In this document: positions 1 to 8,878 of the stretch, piece after piece | Position numbering within the stretch: position 1 is the stretch's first letter | How the letters are laid out: each line of letters opens with the position of its first letter | Assembly: GCF_030549525.1 (NCBI RefSeq) | Contig: NZ_CP130831.1 | Span: forward strand, 2,753,501-2,817,500 | DNA from: Stenotrophomonas sp. 704A1 | Lineage (GTDB): Bacteria > Pseudomonadota > Gammaproteobacteria > Xanthomonadales > Xanthomonadaceae | Length of the DNA stretch: 64,000 nt | Direction of reading: 5' to 3' | Notes under the pieces: model-generated | Told to the model about the DNA's origin: nothing | Seen by the model: only the letters and a program-made list of their open reading frames with translations | Databases searched by the model: none | Position numbers and translations under genes: made by a program

Positions 1-661
1 TATGGCCGCGCTGGCGCGCGTGGGCCAGCGGCGTCACGCCTTCGCCATCCGCCAGCTCCGGGTTGGCACCGGCATCCAGCAGCAGCTGCACGATCTGCAC
101 ATGGCGCGGACCGCCATCGCCGAGCAGGATCGCTTCCAGCAACGCGGTCCAGTGCAGGCGGTTGACATGATCGACGGCCACGCCGGCGCGCAGCAGCGTG
201 CGCACGGTGGCAACGTGGCCACGCTCGGCGGCCGGAATCAGCGCGGTCCCACCGTAGCGGTTGGTGCTGCGCAGGTCGGCACCGTGCGAGAGGGTCAGCG
301 CCAGGATCTCATCCAGGCCGCGCGCCCCGGCGTACAGGTAGGCGCTGTCCTGCAACGCATCCTTGGCATTGACGTCGGCGCCAGCTTCGATCAGCTCGCG
401 CGCGGCATCCACGTGGTTGCCGTGCGTGGCCAGCAGCAGCGCGGTACGCCCCTGGCCATCGCGCACCTCAGGATCGGCGCCCGCCGCCAGCGCCTGGCGG
501 ACTGCCCCGGCATCACCGCGGCTGGCGGCATCGCGCAGCTGGGCATCGGCCTCCACACCGGCGGTGGCGGTACAGGCCGGCAGCGCCATGGCCAGCAGGC
601 ACAGCAGCAGCACGCGGCCGGCGCTGGCACAGCGGAAACGGGAACGCGGTGGCTGCATCAT
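1..661 (-). CDS. Ankyrin-repeat exported protein, C-terminus cut by window edge
   Basis: Reading leftwards from two adjacent ATG codons (659-661 or 656-658), the frame stays open to the window edge and gives 220 residues. It begins with an Arg-rich start and a Leu/Ala-rich segment ending LPAC, which looks like a lipoprotein or export signal. Successive ankyrin motifs follow (A-x-G-A-D-P-x-x-R-D-G-x-G-x-T-A-L-L-L-A and relatives), about five of them. Ankyrin repeats bind proteins; no catalytic domain is visible. It is divergent from the LysR gene across about 90 bp, so the two may share regulation. The partner and function are unknown. The C-terminus lies outside the window. Confidence 0.85.
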   Translation of the reverse strand, partial: MMQPPRSRFRCASAGRVLLLCLLAMALPACTATAGVEADAQLRDAASRGDAGAVRQALAAGADPEVRDGQGRTALLLATHGNHVDAARELIEAGADVNAKDALQDSAYLYAGARGLDEILALTLSHGADLRSTNRYGGTALIPAAERGHVATVRTLLRAGVAVDHVNRLHWTALLEAILLGDGGPRHVQIVQLLLDAGANPELADGEGVTPLAHARQRGH

Positions 662-752
662 GGTTCTCCTCCTGCGCGGTGGTGCCGGCCGTTGCCGGGC
701 CCTGCCGTGCATGGTAGAAGTCGACCTTGGCATCCAGAAGTGAAATGTTCAA

Positions 753-1634
753 ATGCAAGACAGTGCCAAATCGAATAGGACACTGTTCGAGCTGGACCTG
801 CTGCGGGCGCTGGTAATGGTGGCCGACTGCGGCAGCTTCACCACGGCCGCCACGCGCCTGCATTCCACCCAGTCCACGGTCAGCCAGAAGGTGCGCCGGC
901 TGGAGGAACTGGCCGGACATCGCCTGCTCGAGCGCGGTCATCGCGACGTGCACCCCACCGATGCCGGCCATACCCTGCTCGGCTATGCGCGGCGCATGCT
1001 CGACCTGAACGAGGAAATGGCGCAGGCGCTGGCCGGCGCCACCGTAGAAACCGCAGTGCGCATCGGCGTGCCGGAAGATTTCGTCAACGCGCAGACCACG
1101 CGCATGCTGGCCGCCTTCAGCCGCCGCCACCCGCAGGTGAAGCTGGAAATCAGCAGCGGCCTCAGCCGTGACCTGGCCCACGGCTTCGACCATGGCGAGC
1201 TGGACCTGGTGCTGGTCAAGCAGCGACGCAACACCCGGCAGGCCGTGCATTGCCGGCGCGAGCCGATGCACTGGATCGACAGCCTGCGCAGCAGCTGCCT
1301 GATGCACGAGCCGTTGCCGCTGGTGACCTTCCCGCCCCGCGGGCTGTACCGCGACGAGATGATCCACGCCGTGGAGGCACTGGGCCTGCGCTGGCGCATC
1401 GCCTTCACCAGTTCCTCGCTGAGCGGCATCCAGGGGGCGGTGGCCGATGGCATCGGCATCAGCCTGCTGCCGCGCCGCGCGGTCACCCGCGACCATCGCA
1501 TCATCGATGGCGAGCGCGAACTGCCGGTGATCGACACCTACGAAATCGGCCTGCTGCATCGCGCCGATGCCGATGATGCGGTGCGTGCGCTGGCCAGTGA
1601 ACTGTGGCGGCAGGTGCAACGCGAGCCGGAGTGA
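753..1634 (+). CDS. LysR-family transcriptional regulator
   Basis: This 293-residue protein has the standard LysR layout. An N-terminal winged helix-turn-helix covers about residues 14-73 (LRALVMVADCGSFTTAA, then STVSQKVRRLEE), and a periplasmic-binding-like effector domain runs from about 95 to 290. The N-terminal half is well conserved and the effector pocket cannot be assigned. It is divergent from the ankyrin-repeat gene and convergent with the cytosine-deaminase-like gene, so the former is the more likely local target. The ATG at 753 is used; the alternative reading of the leader adds nothing conserved. Confidence 0.93.
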   Translation: MQDSAKSNRTLFELDLLRALVMVADCGSFTTAATRLHSTQSTVSQKVRRLEELAGHRLLERGHRDVHPTDAGHTLLGYARRMLDLNEEMAQALAGATVETAVRIGVPEDFVNAQTTRMLAAFSRRHPQVKLEISSGLSRDLAHGFDHGELDLVLVKQRRNTRQAVHCRREPMHWIDSLRSSCLMHEPLPLVTFPPRGLYRDEMIHAVEALGLRWRIAFTSSSLSGIQGAVADGIGISLLPRRAVTRDHRIIDGERELPVIDTYEIGLLHRADADDAVRALASELWRQVQREPE

Positions 1635-1710
1635 GGACGGCCGGTTCCGGTCTCGGGCGGAACCGCTGCCGGGCAGGGCCCGGCACAACAAGAGGGGGCC
1701 GCGTAGCGGT

Positions 1711-1735
1711 TCAGCCACGCACGGCGTGGATCTAC
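1711..1735 (-). repeat. SMAG/REP-type GTAG palindrome that supplies a stop codon
   Basis: On the minus strand the element reads GTAG followed by imperfect arms ATCCACGC and GCGTGGCT around a CGT loop. This is the GTAG-headed short palindrome class of S. maltophilia. The TAG of its GTAG head (1734-1732) is the stop codon of the amidohydrolase gene that ends here, so the repeat begins inside the coding frame. Confidence 0.8.
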
Positions 1736-2892
1736 AGCCAGCGGCCGTCGACCACCACCCGTCGTTCCACCGGCACGGCGGCCACCGCCGCCGGGCCATG
1801 GTCGGCACGCACCGCCACGAAGGTGGCCGGATGTTCTTCGGCAAGGCCGTACTGTGGCAGCCCGATCACCTGTGCGGCATGGGTGGTCACCATGTCCAGC
1901 GCCAGCATCAGGTCGGCATCGGTGTAGAAGCCGGACCGGTAGCCGAGCAGCATCGCCCGCTGCAGCAGGTCGCCATTGCCATACGGCCACCAGCAGTCAC
2001 GGATGTTGTCGTTGCCGGCGAAGACGCGCACGCCGGCGTCATGCAGCGGCCGCAGCGGCGGGAACGGATGGTCGCCCGGTGCATTGCTCATGATCGCCAC
2101 GCCGGCCGTGGCCAGCGCCTCGCCGACCTGCAGCGCACGCGCCAGTGGCACCTCCCCCAGCGCATAGGCATGGCTGACCGCCACCCGCCCCTGCAGGCCG
2201 GCGGCGCGGGTCCGCGCGGCGATGCGCAGCAGCTGGGCCAGGCCGGTTTCGCCGGGCTCGTGCAGGTGGATGTCCAGCTGCACGCCATGGCGCTCCGCCA
2301 GCCCGAACAGCAGCGCCAGCTGGCCTTCGGCATCACCATCGAGCGTGGTCGGGTCGATGCCGCCCAGCACGTCCACGCCCGCGGCAAGGGCCTGCTCCAG
2401 CACCGCAGCGGTGCCGGGACAGGACATCACCCCGGCCTGCGGGAACGCCACCAGCTGGATACGCATGATGTCGGCACAGCGCAGCGCGGCCTCGCGCACT
2501 GCCTGCAGGTGGCGCAGGCCGGTGCTGCCATCGATATCGACATGACAGCGCATTGCCACCGTGCCGAAGCCGCTGCACTGGCGGATCAGCGCCTCGGCCC
2601 GGTCGACCATCGGTGCCGCAGCCGCCACTGCCGCTTTCTCCACCGCCAGCCGCTCACGCAGGCTGTTCACCGGCTGATGCGGGTGCCAGCGGTCGCCGAC
2701 GAAGCTCTTGTCCAGGTGGATGTGGCCGTCGACCAGCCCGGGCAGCAGCGCGAAGCCCTTCAGATCGACGCATTCCGCCCCGTCGGCGGGCCTGGCATCG
2801 CCATTGAGCCCGCTGATGCGGCCATCACGGATATGGAAATGCAGCGGTGCGCCGTTGCGGTCAACGCCGCCGTGGATGAACTGCAGGGTCAT
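1732..2892 (-). CDS. Cytosine-deaminase-like amidohydrolase (CodA family)
   Basis: The 386-residue protein is a metal-dependent amidohydrolase of the CodA group, which deaminates cytosine or related rings. Visible metal and catalytic motifs in order are H-I-H-L-D-K (His57, His59), H-L-H-E-P-G-E, S-H-A-Y, and G-N-D-N-I-R-D-C-W near the C-terminus, which matches the GHDD-xx-DPW region of CodA. There is no signal peptide, so it is cytoplasmic. The ATG at 2892 is chosen because the family fold starts right after it; in-frame ATGs at 2925 and further upstream would add a proline/arginine-rich tail without similarity. Its stop codon lies in a SMAG palindrome. The exact substrate is not settled. Confidence 0.85.
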   Translation of the reverse strand: MTLQFIHGGVDRNGAPLHFHIRDGRISGLNGDARPADGAECVDLKGFALLPGLVDGHIHLDKSFVGDRWHPHQPVNSLRERLAVEKAAVAAAAPMVDRAEALIRQCSGFGTVAMRCHVDIDGSTGLRHLQAVREAALRCADIMRIQLVAFPQAGVMSCPGTAAVLEQALAAGVDVLGGIDPTTLDGDAEGQLALLFGLAERHGVQLDIHLHEPGETGLAQLLRIAARTRAAGLQGRVAVSHAYALGEVPLARALQVGEALATAGVAIMSNAPGDHPFPPLRPLHDAGVRVFAGNDNIRDCWWPYGNGDLLQRAMLLGYRSGFYTDADLMLALDMVTTHAAQVIGLPQYGLAEEHPATFVAVRADHGPAAVAAVPVERRVVVDGRWL

Positions 2893-2960
2893 CGGGAACT
2901 CGCGGAAAGGCAGAACAGGCACCATCGTGCGCCCCGATACAGCCATCGGCCAACGAAATA

Positions 2961-2973
2961 TCTGCATGGCAGA
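2961..2973. promoter_or_regulatory. Short inverted repeat in divergent promoter region
   Basis: TCTGC and GCAGA arms flank an ATG spacer in the 180-bp gap between the amidohydrolase and the divergent chorismate-lyase-like gene. The position suits a small operator, but five-base arms are weak evidence. Confidence 0.25.
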
Positions 2974-3075
2974 CATTCACCTGGACGATGAATGGCCCTG
3001 CGACAGCCGGTCGCAGCGACACCGTGCACACCGCTGAACGGGTACCATAGACCCCTGTTTCCGTTGTGATGCCGC

Positions 3076-3717
3076 ATGGGCCCGTCCGACCGCCACGATC
3101 GTCTCCGCCGCTGGCAGGCCGCATCGCTGCTGGCCGCCGCTCCGATCGCCAGCCTGTCCGCCACCGATGCCGCAGCCACCGCGCCGTTGCAGGCGCCGCC
3201 GGGCCAGCAGCGGATCGCCCCCGGCGCCCTGGTCGAGCGCCTGCACCAGCGCGTGCTGTCCGGGCAGAGCGCCACCGCCACCCTGGAACACTGGTGCGCC
3301 GAACATGGCCTGGCCGCCCAGGCCCGGGTCCGCGCCGTGCGCGTGCACGGCCAGGACAAGCCGGCGCCCACCGACGTGCTGCAGGCGCTGGGCGCAAAGC
3401 CCGGCACCGGCCTGCGCTATCGCCGGGTGCAGCTGGTCTGCGGTAGCCGTGTGCTGTCCGAAGCCGACAACTGGTACCTGCCCGCTCACCTCAGCCCGGC
3501 CATGAACCAGGTGCTGGACAGCACTGATGAGCCGTTCGGACGCGTGGTCGGCCCGCTCGGCTTCCAGCGCCAGACCCTGGCCGACCAGACCTTCTGGCCA
3601 CCGCGCGGCGAAGGCGACCACGGCGTGATCCTGGAGGTGCGCGCGCTGCTGCGCGACCGACAGCAGCAGCCTTTCAGCTACGTCATCGAGTCGTACCTGC
3701 AGCAGGCGCTTCCGTAA
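3076..3717 (+). CDS. Chorismate-lyase-like protein (UbiC fold), function unproven
   Basis: This 213-residue protein is not a standard annotated enzyme, but its C-terminal half has the spacing of the chorismate lyase fold: an Arg-Arg-Val-x-Leu strand near 115-120, a strand ending in a Pro turn (ADNWYLP), and LGF-x-R-Q near 155-160. UbiC-type enzymes remove pyruvate from chorismate to give 4-hydroxybenzoate. The first 35 residues are Ala-rich with Arg before them (RRWQAASLLAAAPIASLSA), which could be an export signal and would be unusual for UbiC. A chorismate-lyase-related protein of other function is equally possible. The gene stands alone on its strand between the amidohydrolase and a lipoprotein. 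Confidence 0.65.
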   Translation: MGPSDRHDRLRRWQAASLLAAAPIASLSATDAAATAPLQAPPGQQRIAPGALVERLHQRVLSGQSATATLEHWCAEHGLAAQARVRAVRVHGQDKPAPTDVLQALGAKPGTGLRYRRVQLVCGSRVLSEADNWYLPAHLSPAMNQVLDSTDEPFGRVVGPLGFQRQTLADQTFWPPRGEGDHGVILEVRALLRDRQQQPFSYVIESYLQQALP

Positions 3718-3744
3718 CGCGCTGTGGCGCCGGGCATCTGCCGG

Positions 3745-4371
3745 CTATGGGCCCGCGATGGCGTTGGCTGCGGGATCCACCGAGAACACGAAGCGCCCAC
3801 CACGCTGGTCCCTGCCCCACGTCATCGGCGCAGTGGCCAGGCTGTAGACCGGGGCCGCCTTGTCCAAGCCGATCGCCTCGGACCAGGCACTGAACTCCTC
3901 ATCGGTGCGGCTGCGGATCTCGCCGACACACAGGCTGTAACCGCAGGCAAAGGACACCAGCGTGCCATCCTGGCCCATGAGCCGGCTCGCGGCCGTCCTG
4001 TAGAGACGGGTCAGGTCCTGCACCTCAGGCTGGCCGGCGGCATCCTGCTCGAACTGGCTGATTGCCAGTGCAAAGGCCTTGTCCGAGCCGAGGATCGCCT
4101 CGCTCTTTTCCATCGACAGTGCGCCCTCGGCCAGCAGCATGCGTTCCCCCTCAAGGAAGTGGCCCTGCGGATTCGCAGTCACGCGTGCAGCCGTCGCCGC
4201 GCTCGATGCGGCTGTCTCGCGCGTTGATCCAACCTCAGCTGGCGGACCGGAATCGGACTGCACCGACGCGGCGTTGGCCGCCTCGGCAGCATCGTCTACG
4301 TTGTCCGCCTGCCTGCCACTGCAAGCCGCAATGGCCACCACTGCCATCAGACCCCACACCCTGGCTTCCAT
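3745..4371 (-). CDS. Putative lipoprotein of unknown function
   Basis: The 208-residue product starts MEARVWGLMAVVAIAAC-S, a clean lipoprotein signal with a lipobox Cys at about residue 18, so it should be anchored to the inner or outer membrane. An Ala/Ser/Thr-rich linker to about residue 70 precedes a helical region and two Cys (FACGYSLCVGE) that could form a disulfide. Start choice: GGAGG lies 9 nt before the ATG at 4371 but only 3 nt before the ATG at 4377, so 4371 is preferred. No family was recognised. It is the last gene on the minus strand beyond the TonB receptor terminator. Confidence 0.8.
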   Translation of the reverse strand: MEARVWGLMAVVAIAACSGRQADNVDDAAEAANAASVQSDSGPPAEVGSTRETAASSAATAARVTANPQGHFLEGERMLLAEGALSMEKSEAILGSDKAFALAISQFEQDAAGQPEVQDLTRLYRTAASRLMGQDGTLVSFACGYSLCVGEIRSRTDEEFSAWSEAIGLDKAAPVYSLATAPMTWGRDQRGGRFVFSVDPAANAIAGP

Positions 4372-4437
4372 GCGCATCGTCCTCCATGTTTCGCCACAGC
4401 ATGCCACGCGTGCAGCGGCAACACGGGTGCACTGCAC

Positions 4438-4466
4438 AAAGAAAAGCCCGGCAATGCCGGGCCTTT
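4438..4466 (-). terminator. Rho-independent terminator of the TonB receptor gene
   Basis: A seven-base GC stem (GCCCGGC and GCCGGGC at 4446-4452 and 4456-4462) with a three-base loop is followed on the minus strand by a T-rich run. It lies about 20 bp beyond the receptor stop codon. Confidence 0.85.
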
Positions 4467-4481
4467 CGTTCATCTGCCGGA

Positions 4482-7208
4482 TCAACGGAACCGGTAATCC
4501 AGCTGCAGCCAGTACTGGCGGCCATACGGGTCGTAGTTGCCGACCGGATAGAACGGCCAGCCGCCCCCGTTCCGGTCCGCCGGCGGTCGGCTGTCACGCA
4601 GGTTGTTGACGATCACGCCCACCGACAGGTTCTCGCCGAACTGGCGGAACACGCTGGCGTTGTAGGTCATGTACGGCGCGATGCGGCCACTGCCATCACT
4701 CTTGGGCAAGGAGCCGAAGCGATTGCCGTACAGCGTGGTGGTCCAGTCGCCCTGGTTCCAGGTGATGCTGCCGTTGGCCTTGCTGCGCCACTGGTAGTCA
4801 TCCAGCGAGTTGCGGATGTCACGCTCCGCATCATCGGAGAATTGCCGGTAGGTGTGCTCCAGCACCACGGTATAGGCCAGGCGCGTGGTGAAGCGGCCGT
4901 AGCGACCGGCATCAAAACGCCAGTTGCCCTTCAGGTCCAGCCCGCGCACCGATTCGGACGCCGCATTGATCGGGTTGATCAGCACCCGGGTCACCTGGTC
5001 CGGCTGCACGGTGGCGTTGGACGGATTGCGGATCACCCGTGACAGCGCGTCCTGGCACAGCGGCGAACCGATGTCGCGCGCTTCGCCGCCCAGCGTACGG
5101 CCCAGCCGGCAATCGGCTTCGTCGCGCAGGATGCGGCTGGTGTCGAGGCTGGTCACCTCGTTGTCGATGCGGATGTCGTAGTAGTCGGCACTGAAATCCA
5201 GCCCGGACAGCGGCGACCAGACCACGCCGAACCCATAGGACTTCGCGGTTTCCGGCTGCAGCTGCGCGTTGGCGCGGTTGCTGTAGTCGATCGACAGGCC
5301 GTTGTAGTCGCAGTTGTCATAGGACTGGCCGGCGGTACGGCAGCGCCAGTAGTCGGTCATGCCCGGGTTGTAGCCGCGGGTCTCGGTGGCGAACACATAG
5401 TTCATGTCCGGCGCGCGGAAGCTGGTTGCGGCCGAACCCCGGATCAACAGGCTCTCGATCGGGCGGAACTCCACGCCGACGCTCCAGGTCGCCTTGCCGA
5501 TGTGCTCGCCGCCGGCCCGGTACTGGTCATAGCGACCGGCCAGCGTGGTGGTCAGCGACCGCAGCAGCGGCAACTGCAGCTCCACGCCGGCGGCGTAACG
5601 ATCACGCTCGCCGCCGGCACCGATGCCGGCACTGGTGTTCCAGAACTCGCCGGTGCCCAGGCGTGGATCCGGGCGGTTGCGGTAGCCCTGGCTGCCGGCC
5701 TCGACCACTGCTGCCAGTGCGGCGTCGCCGCCGGGCAGCGCGAACAGGCGACCGTTGACGCTGGCACTGAAGGTCTGCAGCCAGGCCGCATTGCGGCTCT
5801 CCTGGTAGCCGGACAGGCCGGCGTACTCGTCCGGCGTCAGCGGCCGGAACAGGCGCGCCGGATCCGGGGCGTAGACCTCCACGCCATTGCGCACGCCCAG
5901 CTGTGGACCGAGCAGGTAGTCGTTGATGCCGGCCAGCAGCACCGGGCGGCGGGTGCGGTTCTCGTAGCGCGAACGGCTGTAGACGGCTTCATAGTCCCAG
6001 CCGCTGTCGCCGATCTGGCCACGTGCACCGAGATTGAACGACCACGAGTTCTCGAGGAAGCGGTTTGCATTGCGCGGCAGGCCACCGACTTCCTCCGGTG
6101 CGAAGCGGCGGTACCAGCTCTCCAGGTTGCCGCTGGTCTGGTTGTAGAAGTAGTTGCGCGACGAGGTCCACGACGGGGCGCGGGTATTGTTGTGGATCTT
6201 CGCACTGCCCACCGCCAGATCAGCGAACAGGTCGGTGCTCTCGTTGACGTGGAAGGTCAACAGTCCATAGCCATTGAGGTTGCGCTTCTCGGTCTGCACG
6301 GTCCAATAGCTGGCGGCCGCTTCATTGCTGCCGCAGTACCAGCCCTGGCGTGGGTTGTTGGCCCGGAACACGCTGCCGCCATAGATGGCCGAGGCAGCGC
6401 CGCAGCCATTGACGCCCGGGTCGATGTTGCGCCCGGTGGCGGCATTGCGGCGATAGGCGATCGCGGTAGCCTGCGGCGCTTTGCCGGTGGGGTCATCGTC
6501 CAGCGAGTCCATGAAGTCGCGCTGATGCGCATGGATCGCCTTGCGCACGTCGAATTCGAAGCCGAACAGGCCGTCCCAGCGGTCGCCGGAGCTGCCGCCA
6601 ACCACCTGCACGCGCTGGTTGTCACCGCCTCCCTGCCCGGTACCACCGGCGCGCACGTTGACGTCCACGCCGTCGAAGCGGTCCTTGAGGATGATGTTGA
6701 CCACGCCGGCGATGGCATCGGAGCCATACACCGCCGACGCACCTGCGGCCAGTACTTCGATGCGCTCGATCAGCGCGCTGGGGATGTTGGCCAGGTTGAC
6801 CACGTTCACTGAACCTTCGTAGGCCAGCGGGTAGTCGGACTGGCGCCGGCCGTTGACCAGCACCAGCGTGCGGTTCGGGCCCAGGCCCCGCAGATTGATC
6901 GTGTTGGCGGCCGGAGTGAAGGTATTGCCGAAGTCTTCGCCCTGTACGTTGCCGGTGTTCTCGGTGAGCGCGCTGAGCGCGTCGAAGGCATTGCGGTAGC
7001 CCTGCGCGTCGATCTGCTCGCGGCTGATCACCGTGACCGGCGACGGACCTTCAACGCTGGCGCGCGGAATGCGCGAACCGGTGACCTTGACTTCCTGCAG
7101 TGTGGTGGGCGCGCTTTCCTGCGCGAAGGCCGGCAACGGGGCCAGCATCAGGGACGACACGGCAAGCACCAGCAGACGCGGGCGCAGCGCCGGGGAAGTG
7201 GCAGACAT
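4482..7208 (-). CDS. TonB-dependent outer-membrane receptor
   Basis: The 908-residue protein imports a ligand across the outer membrane using TonB energy. It has a signal peptide (Arg-Pro-Arg then Leu-rich, cleaved after AFA-Q), a TonB box-like LQEVKVTGSRIP, a plug domain with NLRGLGPNRTLVLVNGRR and IEVLAAGASAVYGSDAIAGVVN, and a C-terminal beta-barrel. The start at 7208 is chosen because the signal peptide begins there; the longer frame adds unrelated residues. It ends YRFR, so the aromatic residue usual at the last position of outer-membrane proteins is one place inward. The ligand is unknown. No transport partner adjoins it. Confidence 0.93.
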   Translation of the reverse strand: MSATSPALRPRLLVLAVSSLMLAPLPAFAQESAPTTLQEVKVTGSRIPRASVEGPSPVTVISREQIDAQGYRNAFDALSALTENTGNVQGEDFGNTFTPAANTINLRGLGPNRTLVLVNGRRQSDYPLAYEGSVNVVNLANIPSALIERIEVLAAGASAVYGSDAIAGVVNIILKDRFDGVDVNVRAGGTGQGGGDNQRVQVVGGSSGDRWDGLFGFEFDVRKAIHAHQRDFMDSLDDDPTGKAPQATAIAYRRNAATGRNIDPGVNGCGAASAIYGGSVFRANNPRQGWYCGSNEAAASYWTVQTEKRNLNGYGLLTFHVNESTDLFADLAVGSAKIHNNTRAPSWTSSRNYFYNQTSGNLESWYRRFAPEEVGGLPRNANRFLENSWSFNLGARGQIGDSGWDYEAVYSRSRYENRTRRPVLLAGINDYLLGPQLGVRNGVEVYAPDPARLFRPLTPDEYAGLSGYQESRNAAWLQTFSASVNGRLFALPGGDAALAAVVEAGSQGYRNRPDPRLGTGEFWNTSAGIGAGGERDRYAAGVELQLPLLRSLTTTLAGRYDQYRAGGEHIGKATWSVGVEFRPIESLLIRGSAATSFRAPDMNYVFATETRGYNPGMTDYWRCRTAGQSYDNCDYNGLSIDYSNRANAQLQPETAKSYGFGVVWSPLSGLDFSADYYDIRIDNEVTSLDTSRILRDEADCRLGRTLGGEARDIGSPLCQDALSRVIRNPSNATVQPDQVTRVLINPINAASESVRGLDLKGNWRFDAGRYGRFTTRLAYTVVLEHTYRQFSDDAERDIRNSLDDYQWRSKANGSITWNQGDWTTTLYGNRFGSLPKSDGSGRIAPYMTYNASVFRQFGENLSVGVIVNNLRDSRPPADRNGGGWPFYPVGNYDPYGRQYWLQLDYRFR

Positions 7209-7426
7209 GGGCTTCCTGGGGATGGGGACGGAGGTATCGGGACGCAGGCGACGAGCGCACATAACGATCCCGTAACGAAAGTGTCCTGAACCGATGGTTG
7301 CAGTGGAAATGACCAGGCCTGATGGCCTTATGCCTGAACCGACTCAGGCATGCGCGATCGGCTGCGCGCTCCTTTGCAACTTTTTGCATTGTTCGGCATC
7401 GGCGGGGTGCGCCATCGTCCCCCACC

Positions 7427-8029
7427 ATGAATCAGTACTCTCCTGCGTTCCTACCTCCGATGCGGCCGGTTCTGCGCCGCCACCTCCTGCATCTGCAGCA
7501 TGGACCTGTGGTGCTGCGCGCACTGCAGCGCTCGGATCTGCCCAGCTGGCGCCGCCACTACCGCGGCATCGAACATGCCTGCAGCGTTCCCCCCCATCAC
7601 GATGCCGAAGCCCGTTTCCTCTGTGGCGTACAGCGCTCACAGCTTCAGCACGACAACGACCAGCTGCTGCTGGGCGCCTTCGACGCCGAGGGTGAACTGC
7701 TGGACCAGATGAACCTGCACCTGCGCTGCGCGCACACCCGCAGCGTCGAACTGCGCTGGCTGCGTGCCGACGGCTGCCCGCAGCAGCGGCAGCTGCACCG
7801 CTCGCTGCAGGCGCTGTGTGCGTTCCTGTTCGAACAGGTGGGCATCCGCCGGCTGTTCGTGCTGCTGGCGCCGGACGCGGACGCCCAACTGGTCGCCGCA
7901 TTGCAGGGCCTCTGCTTCGAGCGTGAGGGCCTGCTGCGCGACCAGTACCTGGGTGCCGACGGCTGGCAGGACCGCCAGCTGTATGCGCTGACCGCGCCAC
8001 GCTGGCAGCAGCGGCCCCCGGCAAGCTAG
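7427..8029 (+). CDS. GNAT-type N-acetyltransferase
   Basis: This 200-residue protein has the outline of a GNAT domain of the RimJ/RimL-like branch: a VVLRALQRSDLPSWRRHY start, a central strand (LLLGAFDAEGELLDQMNLHL), and a late segment of FEQVGIRRLFVLLAPDADAQLVAALQGLCFEREGLLRDQY, which corresponds to the usual 'A.N..S..v..klGF...G..r' region. The substrate is unknown and the acetyl-CoA loop is degenerate. The ATG at 7427 is used because the domain begins shortly after it. Its TAG stop shares the bases CTAG with the stop of the convergent CDP-diacylglycerol diphosphatase. Confidence 0.75.
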   Translation: MNQYSPAFLPPMRPVLRRHLLHLQHGPVVLRALQRSDLPSWRRHYRGIEHACSVPPHHDAEARFLCGVQRSQLQHDNDQLLLGAFDAEGELLDQMNLHLRCAHTRSVELRWLRADGCPQQRQLHRSLQALCAFLFEQVGIRRLFVLLAPDADAQLVAALQGLCFEREGLLRDQYLGADGWQDRQLYALTAPRWQQRPPAS

Positions 8030-8856
8030 CGCACGCGCTCCAGCGTGGCGTCGGCGCCGGTCAGCACCGCACAGGCGTGGTCCTGCAGTTCCTCGGCGCT
8101 GGCGTCGTTGCCGGTTGCCGGGTCCAGCTGCGTGGCCAGCAGGATGAAACCCGGGCCGCCGTGCACGTCCTCGCGTCCGGCCACCAGCAGGCTCCAATCA
8201 CCCACGCGGTCCACCCCGCTGAGGTCGTAGGCCAGCAGGTTCAAGGGATTGGCGCGCAGCTCCGCCCCGGGCAGCAGCCGTGCCTGGTAGCGATGGCCGC
8301 GCAGCAGCACCGGCAGCGGAGCCCATGCCGTGCCCAGCGCGGCGGCATGGGCATCCAGTGCCTGCATGACGTCCGCGCGCAGGCAATCCACATGGATGTG
8401 CAGCTGGTGCTGCGAACGGCCGTGTGGTGAGTTCAGGGCCAGGCTGGCCACGCTGCGCGGCAGCGGCTGCCGCAGCGCCCGCTCGGTGCGGCTGCGCGCC
8501 TGCCAGGCCGCCGCGAAATAGTTGGGTGCGCCACTGCGGTACAACGTGGGGCTTTCGATGCCGCTGACCTTGTCCAGCGGCATCAGCAGGAACTGGTAGT
8601 CCCCGTGCGCATCCTTGACCAGCACGTCGCGCCGGTCCGCAGCGGTCTCCACCTGCAGGCACGCCCCGTGCGGGGCCGGATCACCGCGGCAGTCACGCTG
8701 GATCAGGCGCCACAGCGCGTCGGAGTGCGCCGGAGCCGGTGCGGGCGGGGCCGTGGCACAACCGGCCAGCACCCACAGGGACAACAACAGCGGAAAGCGC
8801 AGGGACACGGTGACAGCTCGCGGAATCAGGCGCGACAGGCAGCGCCGCGCGCACAT
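8026..8856 (-). CDS. cdh: CDP-diacylglycerol diphosphatase (Cdh family)
   Basis: Cdh hydrolyses CDP-diacylglycerol to CMP and phosphatidate in the cell envelope. The key signature is HQLHIHVDC, the H-x-H-x-H triad of this family, preceded by NSPHGRS. A hydrophobic segment ending LAGC-A (residues about 33-36) suggests membrane or lipoprotein anchoring. Length is 276 residues from the ATG at 8856, close to the roughly 250 of the E. coli enzyme. A GTG at 8808 would start closer to the hydrophobic segment and cannot be excluded, as neither start has a strong ribosome site. The next gene upstream is 22 bp away on the same strand. Confidence 0.85.
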   Translation of the reverse strand: MCARRCLSRLIPRAVTVSLRFPLLLSLWVLAGCATAPPAPAPAHSDALWRLIQRDCRGDPAPHGACLQVETAADRRDVLVKDAHGDYQFLLMPLDKVSGIESPTLYRSGAPNYFAAAWQARSRTERALRQPLPRSVASLALNSPHGRSQHQLHIHVDCLRADVMQALDAHAAALGTAWAPLPVLLRGHRYQARLLPGAELRANPLNLLAYDLSGVDRVGDWSLLVAGREDVHGGPGFILLATQLDPATGNDASAEELQDHACAVLTGADATLERVR

Positions 8857-8878
8857 TCTATCCAGTCCGGCAGGGCGA

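Noticed and set aside
5502..6812. A 436-codon open frame opposite the TonB receptor
   Set aside because: It is antisense to plug and barrel sequence and is explained by GC-rich codon bias.
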